From positions 60,194 to 124,193 of the forward strand of contig CAIVPR010000099.1 in assembly GCA_903907865.1 (NCBI GenBank): 64,000 bases of DNA, given 5' to 3'. A model generated the notes under the pieces. That model was not told the DNA's origin and searched no databases. It was given only the letters and a program-made list of their open reading frames with translations. Positions within the stretch are counted from its first letter, which is position 1. Each line of letters opens with the position of its first letter. Below, one piece after another: positions 35,558 to 44,728 of the stretch. The translations under genes were made by a program, and so were the position numbers. This DNA comes from an uncultured Acidobacteriia bacterium. GTDB lineage: Bacteria; Acidobacteriota; Terriglobia; Bryobacterales; Bryobacteraceae.

Positions 35558-37525
35558 TCAATCCAGAACGACCACCTCATAGTCCCTCAAACGCGGCACC
35601 GTGAATTCACTGCGCCCGTCCAGGGCCCGGATCGGCACATTGCCAACATTCCGCAAAGCCCGGCCCGTTCGATACCGCCCCTTCAGCGACACCTTGATTC
35701 CCGCCATCGGGATCGGCGCAAAATAGCCCGTTTGGGAATGGCCCGATAGATTGACCAAGTGCACTTGGGTGTGTCCGTCCTGCAGTAGAACCGTCACTTC
35801 CACCAGCGGGTGCGCGTCGGTCTTCAACTGACGCTCCGGCATCAGGCGGTCCACCACGTCGCGGAACAACGCCGCGTGTGCGGGCAGGCTGTGCCGGTAA
35901 TAGAGCCCGCCCAGATTCCAGGGAATCCAAGCCACACTTCCCTTCCCCTCGGGCTGAACGAAAATGGCCGGGATGTCCGTGTCCCGCATGTCGATATGGA
36001 TGAATTCCGGCGGTCCGATCATCGACGGCGGAACCAGCGTCAGTGGCGGCTGGCCGTTCGCCTTGAGCTCCGTGAAAGGCCCGTCGAGCATCAGCAGGTC
36101 TGTGGCCTTGAGCGATGGAAACGCGGCGTGGTCTCGGACCCGCACATATCCCTTCACGTCCTTTTCCGTCCGCACGACTTGGGCGACATCGAAGTCCGGC
36201 TTCAACGCCGATGCGATCAGAACCTTCCCCCCGCGGCGGGCATATTCCTTGAGCCCCGCAGGAGCCCAGTCCGTCGCCACCACAAGGTCAAACTCCCGCC
36301 GCCCCATCCAATCCATGTTGTCCGAAACGGCGAACGGAATATGCTCCTCGCTGAGTAACCGGAACATCCCGCGATACGGCTCGGTCGCATACGTCCTGCC
36401 TGTATTGGCCGGCGCACCCAGCAACAGCACGCGCGCCGCCGACTGCGAACCTCCAAAATACTGTTCATTTTCCGCCGCCCATCGGAAAATCGGCTTCATG
36501 GTCTCCAAGGCCTGTCGATCCTGGAGGTCCAACGTCCCGTTGACCTCAAACGTCAGGGCACCTCCGTGCGCCAGATTCTGCCATGCCCGAAGCGCGATTT
36601 CATGCCCCGGCACCGTCGCGAATCGCCACCAGTAGTCGACAAACTGCATGTTCAGATTCACCGACGCCTTGCCTGGCTGGCTGTTACGCGCCCGGTCGAC
36701 GTTGTCGCTCGCCGAATACGGCCACAGCGGCAACGGGCGCGCCACCGCCGTGTTGGACTCCGACATGATCCCGTCGGTCGATTCCTGAATGTAGTTGAAG
36801 TATCCGGCCTCGGGACGCTTGGACCGGATCAACGCACCGATTGCCGCCGCCACCTCGCGGGAGGAGTCGAACATGAACTTGCGGTAGTCCTCGTCGGGGT
36901 CAACCGGAATATCCCGGTTGTAGCGCGCCCGGTACTTGGCGCGGCAAACATCGCAATGGCATAGCCCCACCGGCTTGCCCCCGTAATCGCGCGACTGGTT
37001 GCCGAACATGTTGAAGAAGAGGCCGTCAACCGGGTGCGTCTCCAACGCCTCGGACAGGATGCGCATCACCTGCTCCCGGTAGTAGCCACCGTTGATGCAG
37101 GTGGAATACAAGCCGTTGTAGATGACCGGCTGGCCGTCCGCCTGACGGAAGAACCACTCGGGATGGGCGTCGAACGCGGCCTGTCGGGTCTTGGAGAAAT
37201 CGAAACGGCCCACAACTCGGATGTGTTTCGAGTGCGCCGCAGTGATCACGTCGCCAAACATGTCGTGGTCGGATGGCAACTGCGGACTCGGGTAGTGGAA
37301 CGGCACCTTCGTCGGGTAGTAGGCCGAAATCCCGCCCATGCCCATCAGGACCACGTTGGCGCGCATGTCGGCCAGTTGTTCGACCAGTCGGCGGGCGTCG
37401 AGCGTGGCATCCGTTTCGCGAAGGTTGGTCTGGACCCAGCGCATCGGCTCGCGGGTCCACCAGCCCGGATCGGCCTGCAGCCCAACAATCCCAACCAACG
37501 CTAGAAGAATCGCTCGAATCCGCAT
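35558..37525 (-). CDS. Exported glycoside-hydrolase-like protein (GHL6-like TIM barrel)
   Basis: A 655-residue protein. I use the ATG at 37525, which gives a signal peptide (MRIRAILLALVGIVGLQA); 5 more residues are possible from 37540. The N-terminal half fits a TIM-barrel glycosidase related to hypothetical glycosyl hydrolase family 6: VGRFDFSKTRQAAFDAHPEW, NGLYSTCINGGYYREQ, VDGLFFNMFG and GLCHCDVCRAKY. A middle region (about 340-480) looks like a beta-galactosidase trimerisation-type Rossmann domain (PANTGRTYATEPYRGMFRLL). The C-terminal part is beta-rich (VPRLRDYEVVVLD). Catalytic acids cannot be fixed. It starts 39 bases after tadC on the same strand and might receive read-through from the pilus operon. 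Confidence 0.7.
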   Translation of the reverse strand: MRIRAILLALVGIVGLQADPGWWTREPMRWVQTNLRETDATLDARRLVEQLADMRANVVLMGMGGISAYYPTKVPFHYPSPQLPSDHDMFGDVITAAHSKHIRVVGRFDFSKTRQAAFDAHPEWFFRQADGQPVIYNGLYSTCINGGYYREQVMRILSEALETHPVDGLFFNMFGNQSRDYGGKPVGLCHCDVCRAKYRARYNRDIPVDPDEDYRKFMFDSSREVAAAIGALIRSKRPEAGYFNYIQESTDGIMSESNTAVARPLPLWPYSASDNVDRARNSQPGKASVNLNMQFVDYWWRFATVPGHEIALRAWQNLAHGGALTFEVNGTLDLQDRQALETMKPIFRWAAENEQYFGGSQSAARVLLLGAPANTGRTYATEPYRGMFRLLSEEHIPFAVSDNMDWMGRREFDLVVATDWAPAGLKEYARRGGKVLIASALKPDFDVAQVVRTEKDVKGYVRVRDHAAFPSLKATDLLMLDGPFTELKANGQPPLTLVPPSMIGPPEFIHIDMRDTDIPAIFVQPEGKGSVAWIPWNLGGLYYRHSLPAHAALFRDVVDRLMPERQLKTDAHPLVEVTVLLQDGHTQVHLVNLSGHSQTGYFAPIPMAGIKVSLKGRYRTGRALRNVGNVPIRALDGRSEFTVPRLRDYEVVVLD

Positions 37526-37564
37526 GTCGTGCCCCAGCATATCGCGGGAGCCGACGCGGGCCCG

Positions 37565-38509
37565 TTACTTGCCGGTGCCCAGCAACTGCATGTCGTGCAT
37601 GGTCTTGATCACCGCCGGAACCAGCGTGATCACGAAGAGTACAGGCAGAATGAACAGTACGATAGGGAACAGCATCTTGATGCCCGCCTTGCCGACCGCC
37701 TCCTCCGCCCGCAGCTTCCGCTTGTCCCGCAAGTCCTTGGCGAACGCGTTGAGCGCAGTCGAGAGCGGCGTACCGAAACGCTCGCTCTGGATGATCATGG
37801 CCGAGAGCGACTTGATGTCCTCCAGACCCGTCCGGCGTTCCATGCCCTTGAACGCCTTGGCGCGCTCCTGGCCGGCGCGGACCTGCATCGTGACCGTGGA
37901 AAACTCGCTCGCCAAATCTGGATAGATGAATTCCATCTCGGCGGAAACGCGCGTCATCGCCTGGTCGAGCGCCAAGCCTGTGCCCAGGACGATGCCGAGC
38001 ATGTCGATGGTATCCGGCAGCCCTTCCTGCATGCGCTTGCGGCGGTTGGTGGCCATCTTGCCGAGGACGAACTGCGGTCCGATGAACCCGATGATTCCGG
38101 CGGCCACGAAGCCCCCGAACGCGTTCGAGAAATCGTTGTTGCGCTGGCTCCACGCCATGCCCAGCATGCAAAAGAGGAAGAATCCGACCGCGATTGTGAC
38201 GTACCGTCCCAACGCCTCCTCGCCGCGGTAACCGGCGTAGCGGAGGCGCTTTTCGCTCCCCTTGACCCAGTCGTCGCCGCCTGGCACGGAGGAAACGAAA
38301 TTCAAGACCTGGCCCGTGAACCCGCGTGCCTTGCGCTTGGCAGAGCCGCCGCCAATCATGGAACTCCCGTTGACCACTCCGCCACTGCGCAGCGCCTCCA
38401 AGCGGTCGCCAATGGCGTCCTCCTGTGGTTGCAGCAACTGCAGTCCCGCCCAAACGATCACGATGATGGTGGCAAACGCCGCAATGAAAACGAGTATCGC
38501 GCTGAGCAT
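37565..38509 (-). CDS. tadC: Tad pilus inner-membrane platform protein TadC
   Basis: A 314-residue GspF-family membrane protein, one of the two platform subunits through which the TadA/CpaF ATPase drives Flp pilus assembly. Hydrophobic segments are visible at the N-terminus (ILVFIAAFATIIVIVWAGL), in the middle (VTIAVGFFLFCMLGMAW and FVAAGIIGFIGPQFVLG), and at the C-terminus (LFPIVLFILPVLFVITLVPAVI). The GspF domain contains LPDTIDMLGIVLGTGLALDQA and ERFGTPLSTALNAFAKDLR. It follows tadB by 9 bases and is the last pilus gene of the operon. Confidence 0.92.
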   Translation of the reverse strand: MLSAILVFIAAFATIIVIVWAGLQLLQPQEDAIGDRLEALRSGGVVNGSSMIGGGSAKRKARGFTGQVLNFVSSVPGGDDWVKGSEKRLRYAGYRGEEALGRYVTIAVGFFLFCMLGMAWSQRNNDFSNAFGGFVAAGIIGFIGPQFVLGKMATNRRKRMQEGLPDTIDMLGIVLGTGLALDQAMTRVSAEMEFIYPDLASEFSTVTMQVRAGQERAKAFKGMERRTGLEDIKSLSAMIIQSERFGTPLSTALNAFAKDLRDKRKLRAEEAVGKAGIKMLFPIVLFILPVLFVITLVPAVIKTMHDMQLLGTGK

Positions 38510-38518
38510 GTTTGGCTC

Positions 38519-39499
38519 CTAAACCTTCACGTTCGCAATCTGGCGGATGACAATAATCCCGATGATTTCCGAGATGATGCCGTAGGTGAGGAACTTCGTG
38601 CCGAGGGGGTCGGTCCACAGCAGCCTCACATATTCCGGCTTGAGGAACCAGAAGCCCAGACCCACCACACCCGGCAGCGCGCACAGCAGGCCCGCCGAAA
38701 AGCGCTGCGACGCGGTGTGCGCCTTTAGCTTGCCCGCCATGCCGATGCGCTCGCGGATCAGGATGGAGAGGTCGGCCAGTACTTCGACCATGTTGGCACC
38801 GGTTTGGCGCTGCAGGATCAGGCCGGTGATGAAGAACTTGAGATCGATGACGGGCATCCGTTCGCCCAGCTTGTGGAGCGCCGCGTCGATCGACGAACCG
38901 AGCGCCAACTCCTCGGTCACCTTGCGGAACTCCATCCGCATCGGATCCGAGGTCTCCTCGGCGATGGTTTCGAGGCCGGAGTGGATGTTGTGGCCCGCGC
39001 GCATGGTGCGGGTGAAGAGGTCGATGGCGTCGGGGAGTTGCTCCTCGAACTTGGCGATGCGGCTCGAACGCTTATTCATCACGTAGGCGATGGGGATGGA
39101 GCCGATCAGCAGCGCAAATGCAATCTGCAACATCGGAATGGGCACGAAAATGGTCGAGACCAGGTAGATGCCAACTGTGATCGCCAAGCTGACGCCCACC
39201 ACGTCCGCGGCGCGGTAAGGCAGATTGCCCTGCTTGATGTATTCCTGCAGTTTACGGACAAAGCCGAGCCACGTGAAGAAATCGCCGAGGAAGGCAAACG
39301 AGCCACGCTTCTCGCGTTGGAGGAGGTCGGTGGCGCCGCGTTCGCGGGTAGCGCGGGTGTTGGTGCGGACCCCGCGCAGCCGTTCGTCCAGCATGCGCGC
39401 GGCCTGCTGCTGCGGCACCACCCAGACGTAGTAGGCGACGCCGAACAGGACGGCGGAGAAGAACAGGAAGAACAGGATGAAGGGGATTGCGAATGCCAT
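38519..39499 (-). CDS. tadB: Tad pilus inner-membrane platform protein TadB
   Basis: A 326-residue GspF-family partner of TadC. Membrane segments: FILFFLFFSAVLFGVAYYVWV at the start, a pair around residues 105-145 (VSLAITVGIYLVSTIFVPI), and two at the C-terminus. The GspF core is QLPDAIDLFTRTMRAGHNIHSGLE followed by GLILQRQTGANMVEVLADLS. In most Tad loci tadB follows the tadA/cpaF gene directly. Here it follows a two-gene ATPase/TOPRIM insertion, with only 3 bases between the TOPRIM stop and the tadB start, so tadB expression is presumably coupled to the insert. Confidence 0.92.
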   Translation of the reverse strand: MAFAIPFILFFLFFSAVLFGVAYYVWVVPQQQAARMLDERLRGVRTNTRATRERGATDLLQREKRGSFAFLGDFFTWLGFVRKLQEYIKQGNLPYRAADVVGVSLAITVGIYLVSTIFVPIPMLQIAFALLIGSIPIAYVMNKRSSRIAKFEEQLPDAIDLFTRTMRAGHNIHSGLETIAEETSDPMRMEFRKVTEELALGSSIDAALHKLGERMPVIDLKFFITGLILQRQTGANMVEVLADLSILIRERIGMAGKLKAHTASQRFSAGLLCALPGVVGLGFWFLKPEYVRLLWTDPLGTKFLTYGIISEIIGIIVIRQIANVKV

Positions 39500-39502
39500 G
39501 GA

Positions 39503-40162
39503 TTAAACCTCGTACAACCTTCGGAACCAAGTTACAAATGGGGTGGCGGCGGGAAGGAAGGGGTCCAGAGCCTTACGGTTCAATGACCAGCCAGCCGACG
39601 GGCTCGGGAGATCCTGCCACGCCAGCCAAGTGTGCATCTCGGCCTTGGCGGTGTGGGCTTCCTTATAGGTCGCGCCAACTTGACGAGCAGTCCGTGTGGA
39701 TTGTTGAGCATGGTCCCACACCGGTTTGGCCCCACCGGGGATTAGGGTGCTAAGGAAATCCTCCAAGTAACCGGGAGATTCATTATTGGGCATCATCCAG
39801 ATCCCGAGGCGCATCGGGGAACCGAGGGTTTTGACCGAAACCGTGCTGACGAATCCCTCCGCCGGAAGGAATGCCGGCAGCTCCGGACATTCGGAACTCA
39901 GTGCATCCCGCAACTCTCCGTAGCGGTCTGAGGGTGTGCCGTCTGCATCCAGCAGGATACCCAGACGCTTGATATCAGGGTTCGTCAGTCGCGTCTCTAG
40001 AATGTCGGATTTCAACAGGTTGTTGACACCGTTGAGAGAGTCTATCCAGACGGGCACCCTATGTTCCGGCCATCCGATGTGGTGGGCCATCAACTCGACT
40101 ACCGCAAATTTGTCGTCAGGCCCTTCCACCAACAGATGGTTCGGGTTCTTCGGAGACGCCAT
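39503..40162 (-). CDS. TOPRIM-like putative nuclease (DUF3226-type), partner of the upstream ATPase
   Basis: A 219-residue protein with TOPRIM-type metal-binding landmarks: Glu13 in LLVEGPDDKFAV, matching the ExxxD-like first motif, and Asp72/Asp74 in GILLDADG, the DxD motif. The length and pattern fit DUF3226, a small TOPRIM-fold family that accompanies OLD-type ATPases. The start shares one base with the ATPase stop (TGATG), so translation is coupled. Separate ATPase and TOPRIM genes are the layout of PARIS defence (AriA/AriB), and fused forms are OLD nucleases. The role here, presumably DNA or RNA cleavage triggered through the ATPase, is inferred. It has nothing known to do with pilus assembly. 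Confidence 0.7.
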   Translation of the reverse strand: MASPKNPNHLLVEGPDDKFAVVELMAHHIGWPEHRVPVWIDSLNGVNNLLKSDILETRLTNPDIKRLGILLDADGTPSDRYGELRDALSSECPELPAFLPAEGFVSTVSVKTLGSPMRLGIWMMPNNESPGYLEDFLSTLIPGGAKPVWDHAQQSTRTARQVGATYKEAHTAKAEMHTWLAWQDLPSPSAGWSLNRKALDPFLPAATPFVTWFRRLYEV

Positions 40163-41154
40163 CAGCGGACTTCGACCCCCTGTTCGGCCACGATTCTGAT
40201 CTTTGGCTGGTTGTAGGCAATCGACTTAGCCCGTTGGCGCTCGATCCTGTGCAGCGTCACCTGTTCGGATTGCGGAGCCTGATCGTTCTCTTCCGGGCAG
40301 ATGGCGGCCAAGCTTTGGACGCAATCAAAACTGTGCGTGGTGGCGAAAACTTGGACGTCCAGCTCCTTGGCCGTCTTGAAAATCAGCGACCACAGGGGAT
40401 CGAGGACGGTCCGGTGGAGACCGTTGTCGACTTCGTCGACAAGCAACGTCCCCCCCCTGCACTGGGTCAGAGCGATCAGCAGGCAAAGCGCCCGCCAAAT
40501 ACCGTCGCCGAAGCTGCCTACGGGAACCGGACTGGCATCCCCGCGACGCTTCACAATAAAGCCCCCCCGGTCACCGACCGGAACGTGTGCCGCAATCCGT
40601 TCAATCTCGGGATCGAGGAGACGCAGCGACTCGAGCACCAAGTCCTCATCGGGTGTCAGCACAACCTTGTTCCACAGTTCGACTAAGTCTTCGGACTTCA
40701 GGGAGTCCGCTGGCAGAAACTGGATGTTCCTGGGCGGCTTGCTCAACAACCCAGCGAAGGGGGCGATCGTCTCGGACGAGAGGCTGCCGCTGGGTTCCAG
40801 TTGCAACACCACTGGTTGCTTTGGGAAGCGTTCCATTCGAAGGCTGCTAGCCGCTACCGACAGGACAACGGTTTGTTCCTCCGATCCAAGTGAGACGACA
40901 ATTCCTTCACTTATCTCATGCCCAAAGAATAGATGCCGCACGTCAAACGAGTCGCGCACCTTGCCTTCATCGCGCATGGACAGCAAATCCCAAAGCATCT
41001 TGGGATGCCCCTGGGCCGCCAACAGATACACCGCCTCCAGAACCGACGTCTTCCCGCCATTATTCGGACCCACCAACAAGTTCACGCGCCCCAGCCCCTC
41101 CATCCGGAAGTCCTGGAATCCGCGATACCCCTCGATATGGATCGACGAAATCAT
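40162..41154 (-). CDS. OLD/RecF-like AAA ATPase (AAA_15/AAA_21 type)
   Basis: A 330-residue ABC-class ATPase of the SMC/RecF/OLD type without a long coiled coil. Walker A is GPNNGGKT (29-36), the signature motif is SFGDG (214-218), Walker B is TLLVDEVDNGLH (236-247) with Asp240 and Glu241, and the H-loop His274 lies in FATTHS. The N-terminal IHIEGYRGF strand is the hallmark of the family. Such ATPases are sensors or motors in OLD, PARIS, Septu and related anti-phage systems. It lies 32 bases after cpaF and directly precedes the TOPRIM gene, in the same direction as the pilus genes. No MITE, tRNA or transposase borders the pair. Confidence 0.88.
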   Translation of the reverse strand: MISSIHIEGYRGFQDFRMEGLGRVNLLVGPNNGGKTSVLEAVYLLAAQGHPKMLWDLLSMRDEGKVRDSFDVRHLFFGHEISEGIVVSLGSEEQTVVLSVAASSLRMERFPKQPVVLQLEPSGSLSSETIAPFAGLLSKPPRNIQFLPADSLKSEDLVELWNKVVLTPDEDLVLESLRLLDPEIERIAAHVPVGDRGGFIVKRRGDASPVPVGSFGDGIWRALCLLIALTQCRGGTLLVDEVDNGLHRTVLDPLWSLIFKTAKELDVQVFATTHSFDCVQSLAAICPEENDQAPQSEQVTLHRIERQRAKSIAYNQPKIRIVAEQGVEVR

Positions 41155-41186
41155 CTGTGCCTGCTCGGTCTGCCTACTCGGTCTAC

Positions 41187-42503
41187 CTACTTATCAGCCA
41201 CTTCCACAACCTCGTTGAAGATCGTCTTCGACAAATGAATCCCATACCCCCGCAGTTTATCCAAACACTGCGGCTGGTTGCCCATCCCTCGGAACTTGCC
41301 CACCACCTTGCCGCGCGGGCTGATGCCGACCCGCTCAAACTCGAAGATATCCTGCATCTCGACTTGGTCGTTGTGCACGCCGGTCACTTCCGCGATGCCC
41401 GTGATCTTGCGCGTACCGTCGCTCATACGCCCGCACTGTACCACCAAATGGATTGCCGACGCCAGTTGCTGCCGGATCACGCGGTCCGGCACATTCTGGC
41501 TCGCCATCATCACCATCGTCTCAAGCCGCGAGAACGCGTCGCGCACCGTGTTGGCGTGCAACGTCGTCATCGACCCGTCGTGGCCCGTGTTCATCGCCTG
41601 CAGCATGTCCAGCGCTTCCGGTCCCCGCGATTCACCGACGATGATCCGGTCGGGACGCATACGCAGGGTATTGATCACCAAGTCGCGCGCCGTCACCGCG
41701 CCCGAGCCTTCGATGTTCGCCGGTCGCGTTTCGAGCCGCACCACGTGTGGCTGCTGCATCTGCAATTCGGCGGTGTCCTCGATGGTTACCACACGCTCGT
41801 TCTCCGGGATGAACCGCGAAAGCGTATTCAAAATCGTCGTCTTGCCGGAACCCGACCCGCCCGAGATCACGATGTTCAACCGCGCCTCGACGCACCCACT
41901 CAGGAAGTCCAAGATCCCGTGCGAGAACGTCTGGTTCTTCAGCAGTTCCTCGGTGGTCAGCAGCTTCTTGCCGTACCGACGGATTGACATCACCGGCCCG
42001 ATCAACGACAACGGTGGAATCACGGCGCAAACACGCGAGCCGTCATCCAAGCGGGCGTCCACGATCGGCGACGAATCGTCGATGCGCCGACCAACGTTGG
42101 ACACGATGCGGTCGATGATCATCCGCAAATGCGCCTGGTCCTTGAACCGGACGTTGGTCTCCACGAGTCGGCCGTGGCGCTCGACATACACGTTGTCGTA
42201 GCCGTTCACCATGATGTCGGAAATCGACGAATCCTTCAGCAACGGCTCCAAGGGGCCCAGTCCGAAGACTTCGTCCTGGATCTCCTCGGCGACGCGGTCG
42301 CGTTCGGCGAGGGTCATCGGCAGACCCTCGTCCGCCACCAGCCGTTCCACCAACTGGGCGATTTGGGCGCGCACGCCCTCCTTGCTCAGAGTCCTCAACT
42401 GCTCCGGCGTGAGCGTGTTGAGGAGCTTTAGGTGTACCTGGCTCTTGATCTCAAACCATCGGTCGGCCCCGGAACCGGGCCGTCCCATCGGACGTGTGCT
42501 CAA
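41187..42503 (-). CDS. cpaF: Tad pilus assembly/retraction ATPase TadA (CpaF)
   Basis: A 438-residue secretion ATPase of the VirB11/GspE superfamily that powers Flp pilus dynamics. Landmarks: an N-terminal all-helical part (residues 20-90), a Walker A ISGGSGSGKTTI, an Asp-box region VVTIEDTAELQMQQPHVVRLE, a Walker B-type IIVGESRGPEALDMLQAMNTGHDGSMTTLHAN, and a C-terminal FEFERVG. The protein ends in a VVEVADK tail. It overlaps cpaE by 4 bases. The gene order breaks after it: the next two genes are not pilus genes. Confidence 0.95.
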   Translation of the reverse strand: MSTRPMGRPGSGADRWFEIKSQVHLKLLNTLTPEQLRTLSKEGVRAQIAQLVERLVADEGLPMTLAERDRVAEEIQDEVFGLGPLEPLLKDSSISDIMVNGYDNVYVERHGRLVETNVRFKDQAHLRMIIDRIVSNVGRRIDDSSPIVDARLDDGSRVCAVIPPLSLIGPVMSIRRYGKKLLTTEELLKNQTFSHGILDFLSGCVEARLNIVISGGSGSGKTTILNTLSRFIPENERVVTIEDTAELQMQQPHVVRLETRPANIEGSGAVTARDLVINTLRMRPDRIIVGESRGPEALDMLQAMNTGHDGSMTTLHANTVRDAFSRLETMVMMASQNVPDRVIRQQLASAIHLVVQCGRMSDGTRKITGIAEVTGVHNDQVEMQDIFEFERVGISPRGKVVGKFRGMGNQPQCLDKLRGYGIHLSKTIFNEVVEVADK

Positions 42504-43681
42504 GCTGCCTTCCCTTCAACCGCTGATAACGGCTTGGTGGCCTTGTCGACCATCGCGCGGATGGCCTTGTCGATCTCCGGAGCCGCCTGCCGGTTGGCCA
42601 CCAGCGGTCGCGCCTGGTTCAGCGCCGAGAGGAACTCGGGGCTCTCGGGCACCCCATAGAAAATCGGCTGATTCAACGTCTGCTTGATCTGGTCCAAGCT
42701 GGCGTAGTTGGGCCCCGCCTTCTTCTGGTAGCGGTTCACCACAACCTTGATCTGATCTTGCGAGAACCCGGTCCGCATCAACATCGCCAAGTAGCGCTGC
42801 GCATTGCGGATCGACGCATATTCCTGCGTGACCACCAAGAACATCATCGCGGATACCTGGCAGGCACCCGCAACGACTTCGTCGTTCAGGTTCTTGCCGC
42901 CGTCCACGATCGTGGCGTCGTACTTTTCGATCAGGAAGGTGGAAAAGTCGCGGAACATCGGCTCGGTGAAATACCCGCGGTGTTCCAGCGAATCCGACGG
43001 GCCGATCATATGGAGGCCGAGTTGGTCGCGCACGGCCAAGCTTTCAAACAGCGCTTGGTCAAGCCGCGCCAAGTTGTCGGCGACATCCGAAAGGCTCGAC
43101 TGCGGGTTGGCGCCGAACTGCACCGCCATGTCGTTACCCGTCCAATCGAGGTCGACGGTGACCACCGACTGCTTCCTCTGTGCCAAGACCGCTGCGAAGT
43201 TGGAGGCCAGTGTGGTCGTCCCGACGCCGCCCTTGGTGCCGAGGAAGGTGTAGACCTTGCCGAGCTTGCTCTCGGTCGTGACAATCCGCTTCGGAGCCCG
43301 CTCGAAACGCGCCATAGCATCGCGGAAATCGGTCCGACGCAGCGGCTGGAGTACGAAATCGTTGGCACCCATCCGCATCGCCTGGATCACGGTCTCACCG
43401 TCGGCGTGGTAGTGCGACACGATCACGTAAAGGTCGGGCACGGCCTGCTTGAGGCGCTCCAAGGACTTGAGTCCCGCCTCGGTGTCGCCCGCCAGATCGA
43501 CGATCACCGCCGAGTTCGGGTGGCGCTCAATGTCCTGCATGACGCGGACATAGAGATTGCCGGACACCTCCTGGTATTCCGACCCGACCTTGGAGTTCGG
43601 AACGTTGAGCAGGTTGTCCCGGACCATCTCCCGGAAATGTTCGTCGCTCGAGGCGACCATCAGGACGAAGGGCGTAGACAT
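42500..43681 (-). CDS. cpaE: Tad pilus localisation ATPase CpaE/TadZ
   Basis: A 393-residue MinD/ParA-like ATPase with an N-terminal receiver-like domain (VIVDLAGDTEAGLKSLERLK, MGANDFVLQPLRR). The ATPase domain starts with the deviant Walker A GTKGGVGTTTLASNFA and continues with VDLDWTGNDMAVQFG and the Walker B-like DATIVDGGKNLNDE. CpaE/TadZ proteins direct the pilus machine to the pole. The receiver lacks the full phosphorylation site, as is usual for the family. It follows the tadE-like gene by 38 bases. Confidence 0.92.
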   Translation of the reverse strand: MSTPFVLMVASSDEHFREMVRDNLLNVPNSKVGSEYQEVSGNLYVRVMQDIERHPNSAVIVDLAGDTEAGLKSLERLKQAVPDLYVIVSHYHADGETVIQAMRMGANDFVLQPLRRTDFRDAMARFERAPKRIVTTESKLGKVYTFLGTKGGVGTTTLASNFAAVLAQRKQSVVTVDLDWTGNDMAVQFGANPQSSLSDVADNLARLDQALFESLAVRDQLGLHMIGPSDSLEHRGYFTEPMFRDFSTFLIEKYDATIVDGGKNLNDEVVAGACQVSAMMFLVVTQEYASIRNAQRYLAMLMRTGFSQDQIKVVVNRYQKKAGPNYASLDQIKQTLNQPIFYGVPESPEFLSALNQARPLVANRQAAPEIDKAIRAMVDKATKPLSAVEGKAA

Positions 43682-43719
43682 GGACTAGTAGACCTTTCCA
43701 AAACTCATTGGAATCAAAC

Positions 43720-44235
43720 TCATGGATTGCATGTCCCCTGTTCGGGGTCGCAGCCGTTGCCCTGCGTCGACACCGAGGTCGAAAACGACGGCATCGGAAT
43801 GGTCGGCAGCTTCAGATACGTGACGAAACGGCGAAACTCGTAGTTTGTCACGCTCACCGTGACAGTGTCGGGGACACAAGTCGTCGAGCAGTCCCCCTGG
43901 CACTCGAACGCACCCAGCGCACCTGTTGACGGGTCGCGGCTGAAGTAGTCGATGTTGATCGTCGCACTACCGCCGGACTGGAACTGGGCCTTGTCGATAT
44001 TGACGGGAATGTGCGACTGCATGTAGTCGCGGACATTCGTGCTGCTGGCTTCCCAGCAGTGGGTCGCCGCGTATTGCGCGCCCAAGCGGGTGAATTCCGT
44101 CATGCTGTGCCACACCCAATACATCTCGGACACATAGACGATGCCGAAAGTGAGCGGCAGGATCACGCCGGCGTACATGAAGGCGAATTCGAGAATGGCC
44201 TGTCCGGACCGCCGGTTCCGTTTACGTTCCGCCAT
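43720..44235 (-). CDS. TadE-like minor pseudopilin
   Basis: A 171-residue protein with a basic N-terminus followed by RRSGQAILEFAFMYAGVILPL, the TadE/TadF pattern in which the prepilin peptidase cuts after Gly and leaves a Glu at position +5. A single membrane helix follows, then a periplasmic domain with several cysteines (THCWEAS, ECQGDCSTTCVP, NGCDPEQGTCNP) that could form disulfides. Minor pseudopilins prime or cap the Flp fibre. It overlaps the preceding gene by 14 bases. Confidence 0.85.
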   Translation of the reverse strand: MAERKRNRRSGQAILEFAFMYAGVILPLTFGIVYVSEMYWVWHSMTEFTRLGAQYAATHCWEASSTNVRDYMQSHIPVNIDKAQFQSGGSATINIDYFSRDPSTGALGAFECQGDCSTTCVPDTVTVSVTNYEFRRFVTYLKLPTIPMPSFSTSVSTQGNGCDPEQGTCNP

Positions 44236-44728
44236 AAGGCACCTTCACCTGTGGTTTCAATGGAATCGCGAGGAGCGGCAGGAACGGAATCCGGGGCGTG
44301 ATCATGTAGCCGTTCGGAATCGAGACGAGAATAAACCCCGGTGCCTTGCCTCCTGCCGCCAAGTCGCAACCTGTTACCGAGCAGTCGCACGGGCCGATGG
44401 CACCCGTTACGGAATCGACGACCTGCGGGCTGACCGTGATCATGTCCGGCGTCAGGCCGGTAATCAGGGTTGGCTGAGTGTTGTCGGTGGTGCCGGTCAA
44501 GCCGAAACTGATCGCCTGTTGGACATTTGCATCCGTGGGATCACAGAAATTCGTCCCCTGCTGGGCGCTCAGGTACGACCCAACCGAGTAGATGGCCTTA
44601 CGCAGATTGTAGTAGGTGTACGTGATCTTGGCAATCTGGCCCATGCCGACCAGCAGGAGCACGATCACTGGGATCAGCATCGCCGATTCCAACAACACAT
44701 TCCCGCGCCGGCGTCCTAAGATCCTCAT
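44222..44728 (-). CDS. TadE/TadF-like minor pseudopilin
   Basis: A 168-residue protein: RRRGNVLLESAMLIPVIVLLL is a pseudopilin start with Gly before the hydrophobic helix and Glu at +5. The periplasmic part has cysteine-containing loops (NFCDPT, GPCDCSVTGCD). It pairs with the tadE-like gene downstream (overlap) and overlaps tadG by 4 bases (ATGA). Which of the two corresponds to TadE and which to TadF cannot be settled from the sequence alone. Confidence 0.83.
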   Translation of the reverse strand: MRILGRRRGNVLLESAMLIPVIVLLLVGMGQIAKITYTYYNLRKAIYSVGSYLSAQQGTNFCDPTDANVQQAISFGLTGTTDNTQPTLITGLTPDMITVSPQVVDSVTGAIGPCDCSVTGCDLAAGGKAPGFILVSIPNGYMITPRIPFLPLLAIPLKPQVKVPYGGT

